From contig NZ_CANBCQ010000001.1 in NCBI RefSeq assembly GCF_947367125.1, forward strand, positions 1 to 64,000: 64,000 nucleotides of DNA, given 5' to 3'. Positions 53,459 to 61,538 of this stretch are shown here, piece after piece. Source of the stretch: an uncultured Lactobacillus sp. (GTDB lineage: Bacteria > Bacillota > Bacilli > Lactobacillales > Lactobacillaceae). Every line of letters begins with the position of its first letter. Positions within the stretch are counted from its first letter, which is position 1. Position numbers and translations under genes: made by a program. Under the pieces are notes generated by a model that was given only the letters and a program-made list of their open reading frames with translations, had not been told where the DNA came from and did no database searches.

Positions 53459-54574
53459 TTACAGCTTAGATAAGGATTGAATAATTTTATCATTTTGTTT
53501 ATTTTTATATTCTTCAAGTAAGTAAGCGTATGTTTTTAAAGTGATGCTAATATCTGAGTGTCCTAATCTTTTAGAAATTGCATAAATATCAATACCTTGT
53601 GAAATAAGATAAGCAACATGACTATGTCTTAAGCTATGGAAATGAAAAGTAGGTTTATCAATTTCGTCTTTTTTAAGTAAGCTTCTTAACGTATGATTTA
53701 CACCATTGCTAGAAGGTGGATATTTTGTCGTAGGAGAAGCAAAAACAAAATCAGTATGATTATGTTCAAGCTGTTTCAAAACCTGTAAGAGCTTTGAATT
53801 TACAGGAATAATCCTATTAGAAGATTCTGTTTTAGGCTTATTCATTTCGCGTCTATTTTGGTTCCATGATTTTGTAATCGAAATCGTATGGTTTTCAAAA
53901 TCTATATCATTCCAGTGCAGGGCAGATAATTCACCTAATCTTGCACCGGTGTAAATAGCGGCTAAAATTAAATATTTACTAGTATATTTAGTATTTAAAC
54001 TCTCAATACAGGATTGAGTTAATAATTCAATTTCATTTAGATTTAAGTAATCCACATGTCTATCTTTAGTAGGATCACCGGATAATGCCACACGGCTAGC
54101 AAAACTTCGATTAAGCAAGCCATCATCTATAGCATATTGAACGCAAGCTTTAATTGAAATATTTATTTTTCTAACTGTAATAATAGCGTGGTCTTTGCCA
54201 AAATCATTGATAAATTTTTGATATTGCTCACGAGTAATATCTTTGATTTTAGTATTACCAAAAAATTGCTTGATAAATTTATGATTAATTTTGTAACGCT
54301 TTTTGGTTGATGAACGAACGGAAGGAAACTTATAAGTTTCATACCACTTCTGATAGTAATCAGCGAATATAGAATTTTTAATCACATCTACACCTGATAT
54401 AGAAGCAGCTTCCATTTTTATTCCGTATTGTTGGGCTTCAGCCTTAGTTTTAAATCCACCTTTGGATTTTTGCTTTAAAACAGAAACCATTTCCTGTTTT
54501 TCAGGATCCCATTCTTGAACTCTTTTTGAAAATCTAACATACCAAGTTTTACCGCGTTTTTTAATTGAAGCCAT
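53459..54574 (-). CDS. int: Tyrosine-family phage integrase
   Basis: TGARLGELSALHWNDIDFE; HSLRHSHVAYLISQGIDIYAISKRLGHSDISITLKTYAYL. Confidence 0.97.
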   Translation of the reverse strand: MASIKKRGKTWYVRFSKRVQEWDPEKQEMVSVLKQKSKGGFKTKAEAQQYGIKMEAASISGVDVIKNSIFADYYQKWYETYKFPSVRSSTKKRYKINHKFIKQFFGNTKIKDITREQYQKFINDFGKDHAIITVRKINISIKACVQYAIDDGLLNRSFASRVALSGDPTKDRHVDYLNLNEIELLTQSCIESLNTKYTSKYLILAAIYTGARLGELSALHWNDIDFENHTISITKSWNQNRREMNKPKTESSNRIIPVNSKLLQVLKQLEHNHTDFVFASPTTKYPPSSNGVNHTLRSLLKKDEIDKPTFHFHSLRHSHVAYLISQGIDIYAISKRLGHSDISITLKTYAYLLEEYKNKQNDKIIQSLSKL

Positions 54575-54621
54575 AAAAATACTCCTATTCTAGCCAAAAC
54601 TCTGCTAAAATAGGGTATAGC

Positions 54622-54727
54622 AAAGCCTTGGCGGGTTTTGTTTAATTCAAATACATTTATTTTTAAAAGCTATTGGCGTAGCTTTTTACCGATCCCATCA
54701 CTGTTGGCGCAGTGGTGGGATTTTTTT
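54622..54727. repeat. Three tandem hairpins with identical TTGGCG loop (CGCCAA on - strand)
   Basis: aaagcc-TTGGCG-ggtttt (54622-54639); aaaagcta-TTGGCG-tagctttt (54665-54686); atcccatcactg-TTGGCG-cagtggtgggat-tttttt (54692-54727). Confidence 0.9.
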
Positions 54728-54730
54728 ATT

Positions 54731-55363
54731 CTATTTAAGATCTGTTTGGGTCTTATCGGTTAATTTGTTGTTGGTGAAGGTTAATACTGCATTAGCACCA
54801 GTATCACCTTTAACACCGGTTAACCATGTGGCTGAAACTGTCTTTTTACCCATGATTAAAGATTCATCTAAGCCATCAGGTTCACCATATTTCTTGATGA
54901 CTGATTCATATGTTGAACCATCTGCAATAGAATCAAAGGATTTTTTGTCTAACTTGGCAGGTCTACCAGTCCATTTGAAACCGGTAATCATCTTAGAAAT
55001 GGCACGTTTATTAACGTATGCTACTGTAATAGTTACTTTACCTTTAGTCCAAGAAGTACCTGAAGTTTTAATTCCTTCAGTTTTAGAAGATGTGGTTGAA
55101 TTAGGACTACCTAATAAAGCTTTAACTTGCTTTTCAGTATCTCCACCTTTACCGTTACTCATTAAATCTCCAACCTTGATTTGGTCGAATTTACTTCTAA
55201 GCTCTTTATTCTGAGAAATAATTTTATCTACAGAACTAGATTTCTTCTTAGAAGTTTGAGTGGATTTAGCAGAACTACTTTCATTATTAGAACTGCTACA
55301 TGCACTTAGACTTAAACCAGCTGCTATAACTACACTGATTAGCGCCGCTTTCTTTAGTTTCAT
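54731..55363 (-). CDS. Phage-encoded lipoprotein (DUF3862/SmpA-like repeats)
   Basis: Lipobox LSACSSS; two modules FDQIKVGDLMSNGKGGDTEKQVKALLGSPN / FDSIADGSTYESVIKKYGEPDG. Confidence 0.85.
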   Translation of the reverse strand: MKLKKAALISVVIAAGLSLSACSSSNNESSSAKSTQTSKKKSSSVDKIISQNKELRSKFDQIKVGDLMSNGKGGDTEKQVKALLGSPNSTTSSKTEGIKTSGTSWTKGKVTITVAYVNKRAISKMITGFKWTGRPAKLDKKSFDSIADGSTYESVIKKYGEPDGLDESLIMGKKTVSATWLTGVKGDTGANAVLTFTNNKLTDKTQTDLK

Positions 55364-55413
55364 AATTAGCCTCCATAAAAACAAAATGACGTTGACAACA
55401 GCTTTTAAAGTCT

Positions 55414-55743
55414 TCAGTTATTGGACTTTATATCACGATTCATTAGAAAACGGATAGCATCGATGTACTTTTGTGGTACTGGATAACCACAATACACAAA
55501 ATTTAAATCATCTTCTAAATGAATTGATTCTTGTACGTGAGGTACAGGATCATCAGTAATACCGCTTAAGTAGTCCGTAGAAGTATGCAAAACTTTAGCC
55601 ACCGCACTTAGTGCCATAATACCTGGCTTTCTATTTTTCCAGTTGTAAATACTTCTTTTACCTAATTCTGCTTTGTCGTTTACTTCTAGTAGCGACATTT
55701 TTCTTTTTCTAGCTAATTCTTTTGTTCGCTCAAATTCGATCAT
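55414..55743 (-). CDS. XRE-family HTH protein (second repressor-like copy)
   Basis: MIEFERTKELARKRKMSLLEVNDKAELGKRSIYNWKNRKPGIMALSAVAKVLHTSTDYLSGITDDP. Confidence 0.9.
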   Translation of the reverse strand: MIEFERTKELARKRKMSLLEVNDKAELGKRSIYNWKNRKPGIMALSAVAKVLHTSTDYLSGITDDPVPHVQESIHLEDDLNFVYCGYPVPQKYIDAIRFLMNRDIKSNN

Positions 55744-55768
55744 AATAAATTAATTCCTTAATATATTT

Positions 55769-56191
55769 TTAGGCTTGTTCTTCTAGTAAATAATAGCAAT
55801 CTTTAGGAATGCCGAAAGCATGTGCAAATGTGTATTTATCATAAAAATAAATCTCATGTAAATCACAATATTCAGTTAGTAGATAAAGACTGTATTCATT
55901 TGCGGCACGCTCCATTAGAATGCGTTTAGTTGGGCTTTCATCAAATTCTTTTCGCTTGTGTCCTAGCATTAAATGACCTAATTCATGGCCAATGATAAAT
56001 GGTATTTCATCAATATTTTTCCAATTGGCATTAATTACAGCCGAACTATATTCAGGAAAAGCTTCAGATGGGTCATCATCATTAGCTTTATATGAAAAAG
56101 TTATACCAAATTGATGATCTAAAGCGTAATTCATAAGCCATTTTATTACTTCATTTCGTGCTTCTACTTTTTGTTCTGGCGTTTGATACAT
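55769..56191 (-). CDS. ImmA/IrrE-family metallopeptidase
   Basis: IPFIIGHELGHLMLGH; ERAANEYSLYLL. Confidence 0.93.
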   Translation of the reverse strand: MYQTPEQKVEARNEVIKWLMNYALDHQFGITFSYKANDDDPSEAFPEYSSAVINANWKNIDEIPFIIGHELGHLMLGHKRKEFDESPTKRILMERAANEYSLYLLTEYCDLHEIYFYDKYTFAHAFGIPKDCYYLLEEQA

Positions 56192-56193
56192 AT

Positions 56194-56541
56194 TTATGCA
56201 TCCCTCTTAGGTAAGTTATGTTTTTCAGCGTACTGCTTAGCAATCGCACGGTACATGTCATTAACATCTTCAGGAATTACGCCTTTATAAGGTAACCCTA
56301 AATCTTCGAATGTAGTAGGCGCATTGCTTTTAGTTGGTGGGGTAGGATCATCTGTAAGACCATTTAAATAGTCGGTGGTGGTGCCTAAAATTTTAGCTAC
56401 GGCTGTTAAAGCTTCGGTACCTGGTTTATTAGTTTTCCATTTATAAATAGAATTTTTACCTAATTTGGCTTTGTCATTCACTTCACGCAATGACATTTTC
56501 TTTTGTTTTGCTAAATTTTTAGTTCTCTCAAATTCAATCAT
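56194..56541 (-). CDS. XRE-family phage repressor (cI-like)
   Basis: MIEFERTKNLAKQKKMSLREVNDKAKLGKNSIYKWKTNKPGTEALTAVAKILGTTTDYLNGLTDDP; adjacent ImmA; divergent cro. Confidence 0.9.
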   Translation of the reverse strand: MIEFERTKNLAKQKKMSLREVNDKAKLGKNSIYKWKTNKPGTEALTAVAKILGTTTDYLNGLTDDPTPPTKSNAPTTFEDLGLPYKGVIPEDVNDMYRAIAKQYAEKHNLPKRDA

Positions 56542-56559
56542 ATCAAGGGTTCTCCAATC

Positions 56560-56825
56560 CTTGACAAAATTATTTAGAAAATCTTCTAAATATCTATTGC
56601 ATTTTTAGAAGATTTGGTTAATAATAGTTTTGTCAACAAGTTAAGAAATAAGTTTTAAAACAAGTTAGAAACAAGCAAATAGCCAATTTTAAAAGTATGG
56701 GGATACTTGATAACTGTTTATTTGCTGTACCTTGATATTAGTGAATTTTCTAAATAATGTCAACAATTTTCTAAATTATTTTTACAACAAATTTTACAAC
56801 AAGTTGAACAACATAAAAAAGAGGT
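56560..56825. promoter_or_regulatory. Repressor/cro intergenic switch with repeated operator-like sites
   Basis: TTTAGAAAATCTTCTAAA (56573-56590), TTTTTAGAAGATTT (~56602), AATTTTCTAAATAA (~56744), AATTTTCTAAATTA (~56765). Confidence 0.75.
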
Positions 56826-56831
56826 GATTAT

Positions 56832-57041
56832 ATGCCGATTGAAGAAAAGCTAGAAACAGCTAAAAAAATGGTTGAACGAGAAATTAAGCTTTCGTTGATC
56901 GAACAAAATATGACTCAAGCCGATTTAGCAAAAATTACTGGTGAAAGTCGTTCTGAGATTAACAAAGCAGTCAAAGGTAACACTAGTCCGCGCTCTACTG
57001 AAATTCGTAAAAAGATTTACAAGATTTTAGGAATGGAGTGA
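56832..57041 (+). CDS. Cro-like XRE HTH protein
   Basis: MTQADLAKITGESRSEINKAVKGNTSPRSTEIRKKI; SD gaggtg. Confidence 0.85.
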   Translation: MPIEEKLETAKKMVEREIKLSLIEQNMTQADLAKITGESRSEINKAVKGNTSPRSTEIRKKIYKILGME

Positions 57042-57046
57042 TCAAC

Positions 57047-57193
57047 ATGGTTAAACAAAAAAAGCCATCAAATGATGACATAGATGAAAAAGTTAAACAG
57101 TTTGATCGAAAAGTAATTGGTGATTACCTAATTCCATTTGTTGTTAGTTTAGTTACCACATTACTCACTTTGGCAGCATTGTATGCAAGATAA
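57047..57193 (+). CDS. Small single-TM phage protein
   Basis: MVKQKKPSNDDIDEKVKQFDRKVIGDYLIPFVVSLVTTLLTLAALYAR*; overlapping SD ggagtgatc. Confidence 0.7.
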   Translation: MVKQKKPSNDDIDEKVKQFDRKVIGDYLIPFVVSLVTTLLTLAALYAR

Positions 57194-57518
57194 ATGGAAT
57201 TAGTTGAGTTGTTAAGAGGGTAGTTATAACTGAAACAATTATAGGCACTAGAACACTTCTAAGAAGAAATTTTCTAAATTGTTCATGTCGTTCTTGAAAA
57301 TAATGCTCACCTTCCGGTGATAGAGAATAATTAAAATCAACCATATTAGTTATGTGATTCTTAACTTTATTTACTGGATAAATTTGAACTAATCCTTTAT
57401 CTACAAGATCTTTGATCAAATAAGGGTCTTTAGTAATTATAGGATCATTATGATTTATCGACTTATATTTGGCTAACTTCTTTAAAAGAACGCGTTCAGC
57501 GCGTATGGTTTCAATCAT
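57165..57518 (-). CDS. Opposite-strand protein with N-terminal winged-helix-like region and C-terminal TM anchor
   Basis: MIETIRAERVLLKKLAKYKSINHNDPIITKDPYLIKDLVDKGLVQI...LLRSVLVPIIVSVITTLLTTQLIPFIL. Confidence 0.75.
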   Translation of the reverse strand: MIETIRAERVLLKKLAKYKSINHNDPIITKDPYLIKDLVDKGLVQIYPVNKVKNHITNMVDFNYSLSPEGEHYFQERHEQFRKFLLRSVLVPIIVSVITTLLTTQLIPFILHTMLPK

Positions 57519-57571
57519 ATTAATGCCTTCTTTCTCAAAATTCATTTTATCAAATGTTAGGAGTGATCAAC

Positions 57572-57871
57572 ATGCAACTAGCAATTGAAGATTCCTCATT
57601 AGAACAAGTAGTTGATCTAATTATGAAGAAACGTGGTTATGTTCCAGAAAATCAAATAGTAGGAAAAACAATCAGTATTGATGAATTTGCTAAGAAATAT
57701 GCTAAGCCACACGGTTCAGCATGGGTAAAAAGAAATATTCTTTACCCATTTAAGCCGGATTGGTGTAGCAATATTCATCCAGGCAGAGGCGGTAAGATGA
57801 CAATCTTTGAATATCCAGCTGCTATTTGGATGAATGAACATAGAAAGGAAATTGATTGGAATGCAAAATAA
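57572..57871 (+). CDS. DUF771-like phage protein
   Basis: SIDEFAKKYAKPHGSAWVKRNILYPFKPDW; SD taggagtga. Confidence 0.75.
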   Translation: MQLAIEDSSLEQVVDLIMKKRGYVPENQIVGKTISIDEFAKKYAKPHGSAWVKRNILYPFKPDWCSNIHPGRGGKMTIFEYPAAIWMNEHRKEIDWNAK

Positions 57872-58016
57872 GAATTTTTATCGTGAATTTAATAAGCCAA
57901 TTCGAAAGAATAACCTAGACGATAAAACTTTAAAAGTGTTTATCGGAGTAATGATCTTAGCAGCAAGTTTGCTAAGCTACGGCTTCTGGGGCGCGATCAT
58001 TGAATGGCTTAGTTAG
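57861..58016 (+). CDS. Small phage membrane protein
   Basis: MQNKNFYREFNKPIRKNNLDDKTLKVFIGVMILAASLLSYGFWGAIIEWLS. Confidence 0.65.
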   Translation: MQNKNFYREFNKPIRKNNLDDKTLKVFIGVMILAASLLSYGFWGAIIEWLS

Positions 58017-58026
58017 GAGAGAATAA

Positions 58027-58155
58027 ATGGAACAGTCAGTAAAAGTAAGAATTGATTCATCTGATTTAGATGTACTTTATAACGAACTTACTAAATGTAC
58101 ACAAGCTGCTAAAGAATTAGAACAGATTTTAGAAAACATGAATAAAAAAGACTAA
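58027..58155 (+). CDS. Small phage protein
   Basis: MEQSVKVRIDSSDLDVLYNELTKCTQAAKELEQILENMNKKD*; SD aggagaga. Confidence 0.6.
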   Translation: MEQSVKVRIDSSDLDVLYNELTKCTQAAKELEQILENMNKKD

Positions 58156-58179
58156 GTGCTAATGCACTCAGTCTCAAAT

Positions 58180-58347
58180 TTAAAGTTTGACGTTTATAGT
58201 TGAATGACAATTTGGACAAATATTTTTACCAATTTTAACTTTGATATCTTTACCACAGTTATCACATTTGTAATCAAAATCGGTTGTTTCTAATTGCCCT
58301 AGAATGTCAGCCATAACGTCTTTATGGAGATCAACTATATTAATCAC
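58180..58347 (-). CDS. Small zinc-ribbon protein on opposite strand
   Basis: VINIVDLHKDVMADILGQLETTDFDYKCDNCGKDIKVKIGKNICPNCHSTINVKL (two CxxC); start codon uncertain. Confidence 0.65.
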   Translation of the reverse strand: MINIVDLHKDVMADILGQLETTDFDYKCDNCGKDIKVKIGKNICPNCHSTINVKL

Positions 58348-58396
58348 CTCCCCGTTTAAGGGATAACTTAATTTTAGCAAAAAAGGACTAATAAAC

Positions 58397-58501
58397 ATGA
58401 AGCTAAGTAAAGAAACACAAGAAAAGTTGTGGGCAATCACGCCAATGGTTACCACAATTTATGACTTAATTAAAAAGAGATCTAACCGCGCTAACGATTA
58501 G
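58397..58501 (+). CDS. Very small phage protein
   Basis: MKLSKETQEKLWAITPMVTTIYDLIKKRSNRAND*. Confidence 0.5.
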   Translation: MKLSKETQEKLWAITPMVTTIYDLIKKRSNRAND

Positions 58502-58521
58502 ACCATAGTAAGGTAAATATC

Positions 58522-59013
58522 ATGAATGTATTTGAACTAAATTCCGCCGTGGCAAAAATCAAGGAAAAAGCAGAATCAGGTGAAATTGAACCTGAAACTT
58601 TAGCCGACACATTAGAGTCTCTTGAAGATGCTAGAAATGAAAAGCTTGATTCTGTAGCCAATTGGATTAATGAAGATGAATCTAAAATTGATTGGTTAGA
58701 TAAAAAGATTAAGCAATTGACTAAGCTAAAAAAACATTATCAAACACAGAGTGCCAATTTAAGCAAGTTCTTAAAAATTGCTATTGAAAGTAGTGGTCAT
58801 GAATCTATCCAAACCAATAAGTTTAATTTTAAATTGGGGCGGCTATCTTATCGAACGGTTGTACCAGATGTGAATAAAATTCCGATCGATTATGTTACAT
58901 ATCCAGATCCTAAACCACAAGCCAACAAAAAGAAAATCAAAGAAGACCTTCAAAAAGGTAAAGATGTACCAGGTGCATATCTTGAAAGATCTAGAAAGGT
59001 AGTTATTGAATAA
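58522..59013 (+). CDS. Siphovirus Gp157-family protein
   Basis: Coiled-coil body then KLGRLSYRTVVPDVNKIPIDYV..PQANKKKIKEDLQKGKDVPGAYLERSRKVVI. Confidence 0.85.
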   Translation: MNVFELNSAVAKIKEKAESGEIEPETLADTLESLEDARNEKLDSVANWINEDESKIDWLDKKIKQLTKLKKHYQTQSANLSKFLKIAIESSGHESIQTNKFNFKLGRLSYRTVVPDVNKIPIDYVTYPDPKPQANKKKIKEDLQKGKDVPGAYLERSRKVVIE

Positions 59014-59396
59014 TGTTTACAGTTTCAATTGATATTACAGAAGCTATGAAGGGCTTTAGCAAGTTTGCAGAACAAGGCGATATGACTCACGCAATGGATG
59101 AAATCATGATTATTTGTAAAAAAACAACAATGCCACCACGGGACGTGCTTAAGCAAATTAAGTTTGCTGCTAAGAAAAATGGTATTGATACTGATTACAA
59201 AATGGCTAGTCGAATTTTAGGCAAGCTTGAGCAAGAACACGATCGCTACTTACGTAAATCTGAAGTTATCGAAAATGCTGTAGAAGACATCAAAATTGGA
59301 CTTAATGAAATCAGCCATTCTGGTAATCCAGTTTGGATTAAGAATTTTATTAAAGCCATCAAGCTAGATTTAAAAGAAATTGAAGATGTTTTATGA
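59013..59396 (+). CDS. Phage hypothetical protein
   Basis: ORF overlapping neighbours by ATGA-type junctions. Confidence 0.75.
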   Translation: MFTVSIDITEAMKGFSKFAEQGDMTHAMDEIMIICKKTTMPPRDVLKQIKFAAKKNGIDTDYKMASRILGKLEQEHDRYLRKSEVIENAVEDIKIGLNEISHSGNPVWIKNFIKAIKLDLKEIEDVL

Positions 59397-59617
59397 GAAT
59401 TAACATAAAGGCATTGCCTAAAGAAAAGCTATTACACCTATTTGATGTAGCTGCTAGGAGTAAAAATGAAGTTTTAGCAGGTCGAGTAGTCAATGAATTA
59501 GCCGACAGAAATCATATCAGCATTGAAGACCAGATTAGAAAACTGGGACAAAAGGCAAGCGATGAAAAGAATTTAGCCAGTTTTCAAATGGCAAGTAAGT
59601 TATGGGAGGTGGTTTAG
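59393..59617 (+). CDS. Phage hypothetical protein
   Basis: ORF, overlapping start. Confidence 0.7.
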   Translation: MRINIKALPKEKLLHLFDVAARSKNEVLAGRVVNELADRNHISIEDQIRKLGQKASDEKNLASFQMASKLWEVV

Positions 59618-59619
59618 AG

Positions 59620-61006
59620 ATGTTCGAACTACGACCATATCAAAATGACTTAATTACCAAAATCGTTGACTCAATGCGAAATCATCATCGAGTTATCGTT
59701 GTTCAGTCTCCTCCCTCGAACTGGCAAAACCATAGTCATGGCAGAAATTGCCAGAAGAACAACAACTAATAATAATCGTGTGATGTTCCTGATTCATCGT
59801 AAGGAAGTCTTACAGCAGGCTGTAAAAACTTTTGATAAACAGGGGGTAAATCCAGATTTATTAACTGCCGGTATGGTTCAAACATTAACACGTAGAGTAG
59901 ATAAACTACCAATACCTAGCGTGATTCTAGTCGATGAAGCTCACCACGCTTTAGCTAAAAGCTATCAAAGAATTTTAAATAAATTCCCTAAAGCTATAGT
60001 TTTGCTTTTCACAGCCACTCCGCACCGAACAGGGCGAGTGCAGCTAGATCAGATTGCAGACGATATTATTTTAGGTCAATCGATTCATAAACTGACCGAG
60101 CAGGGATTTTTAGCACCGTTTAGGTACTTTCAACCGCCTGGCGATTTTGACAGCAAGCTATTAAAACGCGGCAGCACTGGAGATTTTACTAACGAATCCA
60201 TGCAGGAAGCCATGTCTACCAAAATTTTTGGGCATATCGTTAAGCAATACAAAAGAATTGTTAACGGGATGCAAGCTGTCGTTTATACCTATTCAATTGA
60301 TTCAGCTATTAAGATAGCCGCTGAATTTAATTCTGAAGGAATTTCTGCGGTTGAGGTAGATGGTACAACGCCGAAAGAAAAACGCACTGTAGCTGTCCGA
60401 AAATTTCGAGATCAAGAAATTAAGATACTGGTTAACGTAAATTTATTCACTGAAGGAGTAGATTTGCCAAATGTGGACTGTGTTATTATGGCACGCCCCA
60501 CAGCATCACTTGCATTGTACTTACAGTTTTCTATGAGATGTTTAAATCCGCGTGAAGGCAAAACAGCCATCATTATTGATCATGCTAATAACTTTAAGTC
60601 GTTTGGTTATCCTGATGATGACCGCGACTGGAAACAAGCGATTAAATCAGGAAAACAGAAAAGTAAGACTTTACTGAAAGATCCTGGTATGTCAATCGTT
60701 ACTTGTGATTACTGTTTTGCGGTAGTGAAAGCTAGTGAAGTTAAAGATGGCAAGTGTCCTATCTGTGGCAAGCCCATTAAAGTACATGAAGCGAAACCAT
60801 TCAGCGATGTTGATTTAGTTGAAGCAACTAAAGCTAGGAAGCAGTTAGTTAAAAAGATATTACACGACACTGTTTATCAAAACGTGATTAATAAAAAGGT
60901 TAATGAATTGCACACCATGGCTGAACTTCAAGCTTATGCAAAAATACATGGATATAAGCCAGGTTGGGCATGGCATATGGCTAAGAAGAGAGGGTTGATT
61001 AAATAA
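59620..61006 (+). CDS. SF2 DEAD/DEAH-box helicase, frameshifted at Walker A in this sequence
   Basis: MFELRPYQNDLITKIVDSMRNHHRVIVVQSPP + (frameshift) RTGKTIVMAEIARR; DEAHH; C-terminal zinc ribbon CDYCF..CPICG. Confidence 0.85.
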
Positions 61007-61341
61007 TGAAAGTAAAAGAATTTGAAAAGCAGATAAATCAATTAACTACTTTAAATGATCTTAGATTTAGGGTAGAAGAAAAAAACAAAACTGAAACTAC
61101 GGCAGACTTAGATGATAGTGGTTTCTTGAAATTACAAAATGTCTATCAAGGAGAAATTATTGTTTATATTTGTGTCAAAGATTCAGAGGAAGTGCTATTA
61201 AAGATAGTTCCACCAAACGATAAAGTTAAGCAATGGTACTTAGATAATGAAAGTTCTAATTGTCTATTTGATGTAACTTCATTACCTATCTACATTAACA
61301 TTCTTAAATTAGCACTCAAATTTTTGGAGGATAAAAAATGA
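61006..61341 (+). CDS. Phage hypothetical protein
   Basis: 111-aa ORF. Confidence 0.7.
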   Translation: MKVKEFEKQINQLTTLNDLRFRVEEKNKTETTADLDDSGFLKLQNVYQGEIIVYICVKDSEEVLLKIVPPNDKVKQWYLDNESSNCLFDVTSLPIYINILKLALKFLEDKK

Positions 61342-61538
61342 AAGTAAAAATTCTATCTCGTATGGGTGAAGATGACCCTGAAGTGTTTGAAAATCAAATT
61401 AATAAATTTATTAAAGATAAAGAAGTAATAGACATTAAATATCAAACCGCCCTCGCTATTGCAGCAAGTGATCAAATAGGATCAACAGGGGAATTTGATG
61501 AAAATGTATTAATTATGTACGAGGAGAATAAAAAATGA
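61338..61538 (+). CDS. Phage hypothetical protein
   Basis: 66-aa ORF with SD ggagg. Confidence 0.65.
   Translation: MKVKILSRMGEDDPEVFENQINKFIKDKEVIDIKYQTALAIAASDQIGSTGEFDENVLIMYEENKK

Noticed and set aside
54731-55363. Classifying the lipoprotein as a definite superinfection-exclusion factor
   Set aside because: Position and lipobox are suggestive only; kept as a finding rather than an annotation.
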